Source: CAXTTV01 sp964247295
GTDB taxonomy: Bacteria > Chloroflexota > Ktedonobacteria > Ktedonobacterales > Ktedonobacteraceae
Direction of reading: 5' to 3'
Assembly (NCBI GenBank): GCA_964247295.1
Contig: CAXTTV010000071.1
Coordinates: forward strand, 1 to 21,501
DNA length: 21,501 nt
Below the pieces are notes generated by a model, which made no database searches, was not told where the DNA came from, and saw only the letters and a list, made by a program, of their open reading frames with translations. Of the stretch, positions 7,930 through 15,651 are shown piece after piece (position 1 is the first letter of the stretch; every line of letters starts with the position of its first letter). The translations under genes and the position numbers were made by a program.

Positions 7930-7946
7930 GAAGGGTGTAACCCTTC
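7930..7946 (+). terminator. Hairpin after the DUF951-type gene, possible weak terminator
   Basis: GAAGGGT (7930-7936) and ACCCTTC (7940-7946) form a 7-bp stem with a GTA loop, 20 bases after the stop at 7909. No T-run follows, so termination is uncertain; it may stabilise the mRNA 3' end. A smaller CTAC-TTC-GTAG dyad lies just downstream. Confidence 0.4.
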
Positions 7947-8079
7947 TACCATCTACTTCGTAGTAGCAATTATGTAGCACAAGGGATATGCCACAGGTGA
8001 TGTCTGGAGCGCATCAGTAGTTTCAAACCACTTTCTGGCTTCTCTATTTCTGATATCTGTCGGTTCGAGGAGAATATCT

Positions 8080-9519
8080 ATGGAAACGGCCAAACCACAA
8101 GCCGGGTTTCTTACCCTTCTTAAAAAGAGAAACTTTATTCTGCTGTGGCTGGCGCAACTGATCTCGATGACGATCCTGAATGCTTCCAACTACGCGATCC
8201 TGGTTCTAATCGAGGAGGTCACTAAGTCCACGACCCTTGTGGGTCTCGCTATTATCTGTTTTAGTCTACCCGCTGTAATCTTTGGTGCTCCCGCTGGTGT
8301 CCTTGTCGATCGCATGAATAAACGCCGGGTTCTCTGGGCAAGTAACTGTCTCCGCGCGATTGCGACGTTCGGCTTTGTGTTTTCTTTGCTTGTGGATCGC
8401 GAACAATTGGTTCCGCTCTACCTGCTGACGTTCCTGATCTCAACGATCGGTCAATTTTTTACGCCAGCCGAGGGTTCAGCGATCCCAATGCTGGTGGATG
8501 AGGAAGAGATCCCATCGGCTGTCTCACTTTTTAATGTGACGTTTGTGCTCTCACAGGCGGTCGGATTCATTTTGCTCGCGCCGATCATTATTAGTCTGAT
8601 GCCAACCTTCCATTTTGGCCGGGTGGCGATCGATCCCGTGGAGTCACTCTATATCATTATCGGAACGTTCTACCTGGTCTGCGCCGGGCTGATCGCGCTG
8701 ATCCCCATAACAAACTTTAAGCAACCCCAACGCCAGCCACAGGTGGCTAGCAAAGCATTGGGGGTCTTTGGCAATATGCTGCAAGAGATGGGGCAGGGCT
8801 GGTCCTTTATTCGCAAGAATAATGCGCTATTCCTGTCGGTAATCCAGCTTTCTTTTGCCGGGGTGATCCTACTGGTTGTGGGTGAGTTGGCGACACCTTT
8901 TGTGACTCGGGTGCTGCTACGTCCCCCAAGCGCGATGGCTTTTGTCTTTGCTCCGGCTGGCATTGGTCTGGTGCTCGGCTCACTGGCAATGCCTCGTCTG
9001 ATCCACCGCCTTGGGAAAGATCTGGCAATTATCCTGGGTAGCGCGCTTTTCGCCCTGACGATGATCCTGCTACCGCTGATTCCACTACTGGCTCAGTTCA
9101 TTCAACCAAGAGACTGGGCGGGAAACCCTCTCCTGCTGGTAGTTATCGGCTTTTGTATGTTTTTATCGGGGATCGGCCTGGATCTGATTAATATCCCGGC
9201 TCAGACGGCGGTGCAGGAGTTAACTCCTGATTGGATTAAGGGTCGGGTCCTGGCCCTTCAGTTGATGCTCAATAACGCGGTTTCGATCCCGGCGATCCTG
9301 TTTATCGGCGCTTTTGCTGATATTTTTAGTGTCGCGAATGTAATCTACTTGCTTGGAGCGACGGTCGCGCTCTTTGGAGCCTGGAGCTACTACTACGAGC
9401 ATAAGCATCCGGTTCCCCAGAAGCTTTCCAATCAGCAGGATGCGACTGAGAGGGTTGCATCTTCAACGACGGTTAATGATAATCGCGAACTATCTAATCC
9501 CAACAAGATCTCCCTTTAG
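8080..9519 (+). CDS. Major facilitator superfamily transporter, probable drug/solute exporter
   Basis: A 479-residue membrane protein with about twelve hydrophobic helices, using proton-coupled transport as known for the superfamily. The start is ATG 8080, with GAGGAG seven to eight bases upstream. Helix 1 follows FILLWLAQLISM. The loop between helices 2 and 3 carries the MFS motif-A-like GAPAGVLVDRMNKRRVLW. The central loop is at about 213-240, and a second-half motif-A-like GSLAMPRLIHRLGKDLAI follows. The layout resembles the MFS_3/EntS-like exporter group. The last about 35 residues are hydrophilic and cytosolic. It is a single gene; a stem-loop covers its stop codon. The substrate cannot be told from sequence. 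Confidence 0.88.
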   Translation: METAKPQAGFLTLLKKRNFILLWLAQLISMTILNASNYAILVLIEEVTKSTTLVGLAIICFSLPAVIFGAPAGVLVDRMNKRRVLWASNCLRAIATFGFVFSLLVDREQLVPLYLLTFLISTIGQFFTPAEGSAIPMLVDEEEIPSAVSLFNVTFVLSQAVGFILLAPIIISLMPTFHFGRVAIDPVESLYIIIGTFYLVCAGLIALIPITNFKQPQRQPQVASKALGVFGNMLQEMGQGWSFIRKNNALFLSVIQLSFAGVILLVVGELATPFVTRVLLRPPSAMAFVFAPAGIGLVLGSLAMPRLIHRLGKDLAIILGSALFALTMILLPLIPLLAQFIQPRDWAGNPLLLVVIGFCMFLSGIGLDLINIPAQTAVQELTPDWIKGRVLALQLMLNNAVSIPAILFIGAFADIFSVANVIYLLGATVALFGAWSYYYEHKHPVPQKLSNQQDATERVASSTTVNDNRELSNPNKISL

Positions 9520-9531
9520 GGGATCTTGTTG
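9501..9531 (+). terminator. Long stem-loop spanning the MFS stop codon
   Basis: Arms 9501-9513 and 9519-9531 pair over 13 positions (outer CAACAAGATC with GATCTTGTTG; one G-T wobble inside) with a five-base loop that holds most of the TAG stop at 9517-9519. Only GACTGTTT follows, so the T-tract is poor. It may act as an inefficient terminator or 3' protector. Its right arm shares bases with the next gene's -35 box. Confidence 0.55.
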
Positions 9532-9557
9532 ACTGTTTCGCGTGTCTCGTCTACAAT
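9529..9557 (+). promoter_or_regulatory. Promoter of the M50-like membrane peptidase gene
   Basis: TTGACT (9529-9534), a 17-base spacer and TACAAT (9552-9557): five of six matches in each box with ideal spacing. Transcription would start near 9564, about 33 bases before ATG 9597. The first three bases of the -35 lie in the right arm of the MFS stop-codon hairpin. Confidence 0.7.
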
Positions 9558-9596
9558 CTCTCATATAACATTTGTCTTGAAACCATAAGGGGATCT

Positions 9597-10403
9597 ATGG
9601 ACCCAGCCCTGGCAGAACAAATACAGCCGTACCAACCCTGGCTGATTATCACTGGCGTTGTTGTGCTTTTCTACCTGCTTCGTCTGACCCGACGCGCTCT
9701 TCGGCGGCGGGTCGATGAGTGCGGACTACGCCTCTTTGGTGATCGCGGCCTGATGATCTGGTTCTGGCTGAACGCTCCCGGTGTGATGCTCCATGAACTG
9801 AGCCACGCGCTCGTGGTGCTCTTGCTCTATCCCTTCGGGTTCCGCATTACTAGTGTGACGTTGTTCCGAATTAAGCCTGTAATTGCCCGAGCACCAAATG
9901 GTGGAATGCTTAAACGCAGTGCGCGCCCCTCCCTTCAATTAGGAGAGGTGCAATATGTGCGACCACCCGCCCGTGTGATGAGTCATATCGGCGATGGCTT
10001 GAGCGCGGTCGCTCCCCTTTTCGGGGGGATCGTTGCTCTACTCTTCCTCTATTGGGTGGCCACGGGCTACAATCTCTGGGAGATCCACCTCCAGATTTTT
10101 CGACCCGGCTGGCCCTGGTGGACGCTGATCTTTACACCCTATTTAATTTTGACTGTGACTTCAGAACTCTGGCCTAGTCACCAGGACTGGCACGGCGCGC
10201 GCTGGTTTATGATCTGCGCGTCTTTATTGACGATTGTCATTGTAGGCCTGCTCTGGTACCTTCAGGTATTAATCTTTGATACCCACCTTTTACAGTCCAC
10301 GGCGGTGGTGATGGCACATGTGGATTTCGCTCTGCTGATCCTGCTGGCTCTGGATGCCGTGTTTCTAACGATCGCGGAGCTACTGGTCCGCCTCGTCCGA
10401 TAG
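9597..10403 (+). CDS. M50-like (site-2-protease-type) membrane metallopeptidase, uncharacterised
   Basis: A 268-residue integral membrane protein. A zinc-metalloprotease motif HELSH (H66-E67-x-x-H70) sits at the start of a hydrophobic helix (LNAPGVMLHELSHALVVLLLYP), as in M50 intramembrane proteases. A second candidate metal-ligand region, PSHQDW with D197, follows the fourth helix; in site-2 proteases a distant aspartate is the third zinc ligand, so D197 is the obvious candidate (inference). Hydrophobic segments lie near 13-33, 55-82, 133-155, 172-190, 203-226 and 234-262. A basic loop at 35-47 suggests a cytosolic side. No PDZ domain is present. ATG 9597 has AAGGGGA just upstream. It is monocistronic with its own promoter. 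No substrate or regulon is suggested by neighbours; it could cleave a membrane-bound regulator or be a non-proteolytic relative. Confidence 0.75.
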   Translation: MDPALAEQIQPYQPWLIITGVVVLFYLLRLTRRALRRRVDECGLRLFGDRGLMIWFWLNAPGVMLHELSHALVVLLLYPFGFRITSVTLFRIKPVIARAPNGGMLKRSARPSLQLGEVQYVRPPARVMSHIGDGLSAVAPLFGGIVALLFLYWVATGYNLWEIHLQIFRPGWPWWTLIFTPYLILTVTSELWPSHQDWHGARWFMICASLLTIVIVGLLWYLQVLIFDTHLLQSTAVVMAHVDFALLILLALDAVFLTIAELLVRLVR

Positions 10404-10539
10404 AGAACAGATGGTGCGATGCGTACTCCGCTAGCAGGCGACTCTGCTGAGAAAAGAGGAAAGGGTTCCAATGTAAAGAAAGAGACTCGAATGCGATAGC
10501 GACCTCTGGAATTTCCCATTAGAGTTGCAAGTGGCTTCC

Positions 10540-12366
10540 CTACCACTCGAATTTTTCGATGAAGAAGGCCCGGCTGTACTCTAATAGAATCGGGCTCCCA
10601 TGAGGACAAACGGCGGGGGCTGCTACTCGCGCTAGCTCCCGCAAGAGGTGCCCCTGCTCATCCAGACCCATCACCCGGCCTCTTCTAAGAGCCGAACGAC
10701 AGGAGAGGCCGATCAGGAGCCGATCCTGCCAGTCCGGGCTCTCTTCGGCGGCGATCCCTGCCAATTCCGGCAGGGCGGCGATCATCTGCCCCTCGCTTTC
10801 ACTTAAACCTACCGGTACGGAGCGGATCAGAAAGCTCCGCCCACCAAAACGCTCACAGTCCAGTCCCAAACCACGCAATATTGGCAGGCGCTCAGTCAGC
10901 AGCTCGGCCTGGTGACGCTTCATTTCAACAATCACTGGCTCTAATAATAAGTGAGCGTTCAAGTCCTCTTCGTCCTCTTTTACTCTCTTGCCACTGCTGT
11001 AGGTCTGCCGCAAATGCTCGTAGATGATCCTTTCATGGGCACGATGCTGATCTATTATATACAGACTACCATCCGGCGATTGAGCCAGGATCAGGGCCTC
11101 TTGTAGTTGGGCCAGGGGCCTGAGGGTTCTGAGAATCTCGCTCAGGGCTGGCTCACCCCCGCCGTCTCGCTGATAAGGCTGGACGCTCTCAGAGAGGTGT
11201 AGCCCCCGTCTCCGAGCCCCCGGTAATCGGCGCTGAGAGATAAGATTTGGGCCAGGAAGGGTTGGGCTCTCGGGTAAAGCCGGGCTGCTGCCCAACACAC
11301 TCCGAACGGCCTGCGTCAATAAGCTGGCAACCTCGGCCTCGCGCAAAAGTTTCACTTCCAGTTTAGCGGGATGCACGTTGGCATCTATCTCTTCAGGGGG
11401 GACGCTCAGGTGCAATACAATTAATGGATGCTTGCCCCTAGGCAATAATCCACGATAGCCTTCTTCCAGGGCATCCTGCAAACCTTTCACCTGGACCAGT
11501 CGCCCATTGATAAATAGCATTACGTGCTGTCGGTTGTTTTGGGCCAGCGCCCGGTTCCCAATATAGCCATGCAGATGATAGTGCGGCGCTTCCAGATTTT
11601 CTTCAAAACGCTGCGAGACCTCAACCCGGCGCACCATCTCTTCTAACGGTAGTTGATAGAGTTCGGCCAGGGCGATCGCGAGATCCCCGCTGCCACCAGT
11701 TTGTAATATACTGCTTTCGTCGTTGAGCAGCGAGAAACGCACCTGCGGATATCCGAGCGCGTACCGCCTGACCAGTTGCAAAATGTGCATAGCTTCTGTT
11801 CGCGCCCCTCGCATAAACTTTAAGCGGGCGGGCACATTATAAAAAAGATCGCGGACGGTAACGGTGGTTCCCGGTACGCGCGCTCCCTGACCACGGCTCT
11901 CGATCTGACCACCACGGATCAGCAGAAAGTATCCCGACTGCTCGGGATCTTTGGCGGTCTCGCGGGTCCGACTCAATATGGTAAGTTCAGCAATCGTGGC
12001 GATGCTAAAAAGGGCTTCACCCCGAAAGCCCAGAGTTTCCAGGCGCTCCAGATCTTCCAGGGTGGCGATCTTACTGGTAGTGTGTCTTAGCCAGACCCTC
12101 TCTAGATCTTCCGCCGGAATGCCGTCTCCATCGTCAATGACCCGGACCAACCGCAGGCCACCACCACGAATCTCGATCCGTACCTCTCGCGCCCCGGCGT
12201 CCAGGGCGTTCTCGATCAACTCTTTGACAACGGAGGCGGGCCGCTCAATCACTTCACCCGCCGCGATCCGCTCCGCGATCTCTGGGGCGAGGGAGCGCAA
12301 CGGCTTTCGTTCTGGAAGCTTGGCTTCCTTTCTATTCTTCCGGTCGGCGTTCTCCAGATATTGCAT
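10540..12366 (-). CDS. mutL: DNA mismatch repair protein MutL (endonuclease type)
   Basis: The MutS partner that, in species without MutH, nicks the error-containing strand. It has 608 residues. The N-terminal GHKL ATPase has ELIENALDAGA, IDDGDGIPAED, LGFRGEALFSIA and GTTVTVRDLFYNVPARLKFM. A less conserved linker spans about 345-400. The C-terminal endonuclease motif is DQHRAHERIIYE at 439-450, matching DQHAx2Ex4E except Arg for Ala at the fourth position. SCRSALRRG and CPHGSP (C587, H589) give the other metal-site motifs. It therefore looks nuclease-competent. The gene follows mutS after a six-base gap; ATG 12366 has AAGGA abutting it and GAAAG further upstream, so the exact start is somewhat uncertain, and the first about 20 residues are a polar extension before the conserved core. 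Confidence 0.95.
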   Translation of the reverse strand: MQYLENADRKNRKEAKLPERKPLRSLAPEIAERIAAGEVIERPASVVKELIENALDAGAREVRIEIRGGGLRLVRVIDDGDGIPAEDLERVWLRHTTSKIATLEDLERLETLGFRGEALFSIATIAELTILSRTRETAKDPEQSGYFLLIRGGQIESRGQGARVPGTTVTVRDLFYNVPARLKFMRGARTEAMHILQLVRRYALGYPQVRFSLLNDESSILQTGGSGDLAIALAELYQLPLEEMVRRVEVSQRFEENLEAPHYHLHGYIGNRALAQNNRQHVMLFINGRLVQVKGLQDALEEGYRGLLPRGKHPLIVLHLSVPPEEIDANVHPAKLEVKLLREAEVASLLTQAVRSVLGSSPALPESPTLPGPNLISQRRLPGARRRGLHLSESVQPYQRDGGGEPALSEILRTLRPLAQLQEALILAQSPDGSLYIIDQHRAHERIIYEHLRQTYSSGKRVKEDEEDLNAHLLLEPVIVEMKRHQAELLTERLPILRGLGLDCERFGGRSFLIRSVPVGLSESEGQMIAALPELAGIAAEESPDWQDRLLIGLSCRSALRRGRVMGLDEQGHLLRELARVAAPAVCPHGSPILLEYSRAFFIEKFEW

Positions 12367-12372
12367 TCCTTG

Positions 12373-15081
12373 CTACTTTCTAGCGCGCAACTTTTTTTTC
12401 TGCATTACGAACAATAGATTAAGAGCATCCAGTGGAGTGATCGCGCAAACATCAATACCGTTGAGGACAGATGCGCGATCTCCTTCCCGCTCCATCTCCC
12501 CCGCGATCTCTCGGGCCTCATCGCTTTGCCACTCATAAGGGCCGTACTCGCGGCTATCCTCAGCTACCCTTCCCCCTCCCAACTGACGATCAGCCCTCTC
12601 ATCGTTCACTGCTTGACTCTTATCAAGACTATAGGAAATTTGATCGGGAAGCAAGAGGCGGCCCGGTCCCGACCCTGTTTCTAACTGCTTGAGTACATCT
12701 TCGGCACGCTTGATGATACTGCCCGGCATGCCGGCTAACCGTGCGACATGCACACCATAGCTGCGCCCAATACTGCCCGGCATCACTTTATGAAGGAAGA
12801 CAATTTTCTTCTGATTATCATTGCTGATTGCCATGGTGTAGACCCGCAATTGTGATAGCTCATCAGCCAGGGCTGCCAGCTCGTGATAGTGGGTGGCGAA
12901 CAGGGTTCGGGCTCCGGTTATTTCATGCAGATGCTCAACAACAGCTCGGGCGATGGCGATCCCATCATAGGTGCTGGTGCCCCGTCCAATCTCGTCCAGT
13001 ACGATCAGGCTGTTGGCGGTGGCATGGTTCAGGATGGTGGCGGTCTCTTCCATCTCAACCATAAAGGTGCTTTTGCCGGAGGCAATGTCATCTTCGGCTC
13101 CAACACGCGTAAAGATCCGATCTACCAATCCCAGACGCAGACTTTTGGCCGGGACAAAGCTGCCAATCTGGGCCATCAAGGTAATCAACGCGATCTGACG
13201 AAGATAGGTAGACTTTCCCGCCATGTTGGGACCGGTAAGCAGCAGAATTCTAGTCTCTTCACTTGCTTCCATCCAGGTGTCGTTGGGAATGAAGACGTTG
13301 CCGTCCAGCGAATCCTCGACGACAGGATGCCGCCCACCAATGATCTCTAGTCGGCGGCTCTGTTCCAGCTCCGGGCGGCTGTACCTATGCCGGGCCGCGA
13401 CCTCCGAAAGGCTGATCAAGACATCCAGCCTGGCAATGGCACGGGCGGTCTCCATTAATTGGGGATAATAGACGCCAAGCTGCCGCAAGACATCGCTGTA
13501 GATGCTTTTCTCCAATTCTTCGATCCGCTCTTCGGCACTTAAGATCCGCGCTTCATGTTCTTTCAGTTCAGGAGTGATGAAGCGCTCGGCGTTGGTGAGG
13601 GTCTGTTTGCGCTGATAATCTTCGGGGGCCAGCTTTAGATTGGCGTTGCTGATCTCGATGTAATAGCCAAAGACTTTGTTAAAGCCGACCTTTAAGGATT
13701 TAATGCCGCTTCTGGCTCGCTCACGGGCCTCCAATGAGACGATCCAGCGCCGTGAGTCGCGAATCGAGTCAATTAATCCGTCCAGCTCGGGATTGTAGCC
13801 CCGGCGAATCAGGCGGCCCTCGTCCTGATCTTCATTTCGATCGGGATGCACCAGGGCGCGCCCAATTAGCTCTGCTACCTGAGGACAGGGATCAAGCCCG
13901 TCCGCCAGTTGGTGCAATAAAGAAGCGTCGCAACCGCGTAAAAGCAGTTCCAGGGTTGGAACCACTTCAAGATATGCGCCCAAGGCCAGAACCTCTCGCC
14001 GAATGGCGCTCCCCTGGCGAATCCGCCCGGCGGTTCGCTCAAGATCCCCCAGCCGTTGCAGATTCAAGACAAACCGGCTACGCAGCGCTGGACTCTCAAA
14101 AAGCTCCTCAACGCTATCTAGCCGCTCCTCTAACTGGCGCAGGTCTAACAGCGGCTGCGTGACGGTGAGCCGCATCTGCCGGGCCCCCATGGGCGTAATC
14201 GTTTGATCCAATACGCCCAGCAGACTTCCAATGGGGCTACCAGTTCGGGACCCCTGGACCAGATCCAGGTTGCGCTGCGTGTGCGCATCCATCAACATAT
14301 AATTAATGGTCTGGTAAGAACGCAGGGTGGTTAAAAGCGAAAGCAACCGACCATTCATTTTATCAAGATAAGTGACAATGGCACCGGCGGCGGATATCGC
14401 CTGAGGAATGTTGGCACAGCCATACGCCTCCAGAGACTTGACATCAAAGAGTCGGCAGAGCCGCGCCTGAGCCGCTTCCCGCTCAAAGAAATAGGCCGGA
14501 CAAGGGGTAATGGTCATGGTCTGAAAGGGCAGTTGATAGCCCGCGCTTTTGCTGTTTCCTTCGAGTAACAGGCATTCAGAGGGGGCGAGCCGCTGAAGTT
14601 CGGCTTCCAAAGCCGCTGGCATCTCTTCCTGAGCAAACCAGGTGACGCTAAAGTCGCCGGTACTGACATCAACGGCGGCCAGACCAGTTCTGGTACGGCC
14701 AGGAGCAATGGCGGCGAGATAGTTGTTCTGGCGCATTGGCAACAGATTGGGCTCTGAGAGCGTCCCCGCTGTGAGAATACGCGTGACGGCTCGATCAACG
14801 ATGCCTTTACCGACCTCCCCCACCTGCTCACAGATGGCGACTCGGAGCCCTTTCGCGATTAACTTCCCCAAATAATTATCTAAAGTGTGCAGGGGTATTC
14901 CAGCCAGGGGAACCCGCTCATCTCCATAGTTGCGATTGGTCAAGACAATCTGTAGTTCGCGAGCAGCAATCCGAGCATCTTCATCAAAGGTTTCGTAGAA
15001 ATCTCCTACCTGGTACAGGAGCAAAGCATCCGCATACTCGCTTTTAATTTTCAGGTATTGTCGGCGCGCTGGAGTTGACAT
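12373..15081 (-). CDS. mutS: DNA mismatch repair protein MutS
   Basis: Recognises base mismatches and small loops and recruits MutL. It has 902 residues, normal for MutS1. The mismatch-reading F28-x-E30 lies in QVGDFYETF. The connector, lever and clamp domains follow. The ABC-type ATPase has Walker A GPNMAGKST at 617-625, TRVGAEDDIASGKSTFMVEM, Walker B LDEIGRGTSTYDG and the conserved histidine region LFATHYHEL. A variable stretch of about 60 residues (about 815-875, charged and poorly conserved) separates the ATPase from a C-terminal IDVCAITPLDALNLLFVMQKKL, the tetramer/helical tail motif. ATG 15081 is preceded by GAAAG at suitable spacing. It is the first gene of a mutS-mutL operon read from the promoter at 15186-15214. 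Confidence 0.97.
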   Translation of the reverse strand: MSTPARRQYLKIKSEYADALLLYQVGDFYETFDEDARIAARELQIVLTNRNYGDERVPLAGIPLHTLDNYLGKLIAKGLRVAICEQVGEVGKGIVDRAVTRILTAGTLSEPNLLPMRQNNYLAAIAPGRTRTGLAAVDVSTGDFSVTWFAQEEMPAALEAELQRLAPSECLLLEGNSKSAGYQLPFQTMTITPCPAYFFEREAAQARLCRLFDVKSLEAYGCANIPQAISAAGAIVTYLDKMNGRLLSLLTTLRSYQTINYMLMDAHTQRNLDLVQGSRTGSPIGSLLGVLDQTITPMGARQMRLTVTQPLLDLRQLEERLDSVEELFESPALRSRFVLNLQRLGDLERTAGRIRQGSAIRREVLALGAYLEVVPTLELLLRGCDASLLHQLADGLDPCPQVAELIGRALVHPDRNEDQDEGRLIRRGYNPELDGLIDSIRDSRRWIVSLEARERARSGIKSLKVGFNKVFGYYIEISNANLKLAPEDYQRKQTLTNAERFITPELKEHEARILSAEERIEELEKSIYSDVLRQLGVYYPQLMETARAIARLDVLISLSEVAARHRYSRPELEQSRRLEIIGGRHPVVEDSLDGNVFIPNDTWMEASEETRILLLTGPNMAGKSTYLRQIALITLMAQIGSFVPAKSLRLGLVDRIFTRVGAEDDIASGKSTFMVEMEETATILNHATANSLIVLDEIGRGTSTYDGIAIARAVVEHLHEITGARTLFATHYHELAALADELSQLRVYTMAISNDNQKKIVFLHKVMPGSIGRSYGVHVARLAGMPGSIIKRAEDVLKQLETGSGPGRLLLPDQISYSLDKSQAVNDERADRQLGGGRVAEDSREYGPYEWQSDEAREIAGEMEREGDRASVLNGIDVCAITPLDALNLLFVMQKKKLRARK

Positions 15082-15185
15082 AGGTGCTTTCTATCTACCA
15101 ATTTCTAGAACAGCCGCCTCTGGCGGGAGGAAGGCCGAGGCTCTGCCCTCTGCATCCCTGCTTTGACTATAATAGGAACATTTGT

Positions 15186-15214
15186 ACTTTAACGCATTCT
15201 TTTCGCGATGTCAA
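15186..15214 (-). promoter_or_regulatory. Promoter of the mutS-mutL operon
   Basis: On the minus strand, a consensus TTGACA (15214-15209), a 17-base spacer and TAAAGT (15191-15186). Transcription would begin near 15179, leaving a leader of about 98 bases to the mutS ATG. The leader includes a 5-bp CCGCC/GGCGG hairpin. Confidence 0.6.
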
Positions 15215-15500
15215 AATTTGGGTATTGGACGTATCCGTATCCGGAAGTCCTGTCTTTCTCATTATAGAACAATTTGGCTCTGACGCCCACTCCCAGGCCA
15301 ATCGGTCCCGCCTTTTCATCCTATAAAAAGGACAGGGTTTGTGCTATTCTGAAGATCTATTGTGTTTCATTACTGATTGTTTGAGATGCTCAGGGCTATT
15401 TCATTCTCTTCTTCTGTCGCCTACAGCGGCGAGGAGTGGGAGAAAGAAGGTGAGCGGGGATGCCCCGCCCTCCGTCAGGGATTGGCACCCCTGGGCCCCA

Positions 15501-15518
15501 CTTCGTTCTAGAATGAAG
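15501..15518. promoter_or_regulatory. Imperfect 18-bp palindrome, candidate operator upstream of the kinase promoter
   Basis: CTTCGTTCTAGAATGAAG is symmetric except for one G/T position in each half. It lies 25 bases upstream of the kinase -35 box. Its core TTCTAGAA recurs at 15103-15110, close to the mutS start. Position and symmetry suit a dimeric regulator; no regulator is identified. Confidence 0.45.
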
Positions 15519-15543
15519 AGACCCTGTGAGATACTGGCTTTTG

Positions 15544-15587
15544 TTGACAAGCCAGAATTGACTTCATACAATAAAACCAATTACAAA
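15544..15587 (+). promoter_or_regulatory. Strong promoter, with a possible overlapping second one, for the kinase-WD40 gene
   Basis: Consensus TTGACA (15544-15549), a 17-base spacer, then TACAAT (15567-15572). A second set overlaps it: TTGACT (15558-15563), 18 bases, TACAAA (15582-15587). The starts would be near 15579 and 15594, giving leaders of about 55-75 bases before ATG 15652. The first set is among the best sigma-70-type matches in the window. Confidence 0.75.
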
Positions 15588-15651
15588 ACAGGCAGATTAT
15601 TTTTGCTCGCTCCCCGGTATATTTCTTGTTACAATTTCTATAGGTGTCACT

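Larger units (their letters stand above)
15082..15651. other. 570-base regulatory gap between divergent mutS and the kinase-WD40 gene
   Basis: Contains outward promoters for both flanking genes (15186-15214 minus; 15544-15587 plus). The palindrome TTCTAGAA occurs twice (15103-15110 and within 15501-15518). There is a CCGCC-TCT-GGCGG hairpin in the mutS leader and a GCGGGG-ATG-CCCCGC hairpin at 15454-15468. A weaker extended -10-like TGCTATTCT (15342-15350) might start a short transcript between them. Reading frames here (for example 15339-15800) have no ribosome-binding site and run into the kinase gene in another frame, so none is accepted. About 330 bases between the two promoter regions remain unexplained. 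Confidence 0.6.

Noticed and set aside
10404..10539. Terminator between the convergent M50-like and mutL genes
   Set aside because: Only a 5-bp stem (AGCAG/CTGCT at 10433-10448) without a T-run was seen, too weak to call.
13734..14162. 142-codon plus-strand frame inside mutS
   Set aside because: Antisense shadow of mutS, whose sequence is fully conserved there; no start signal.
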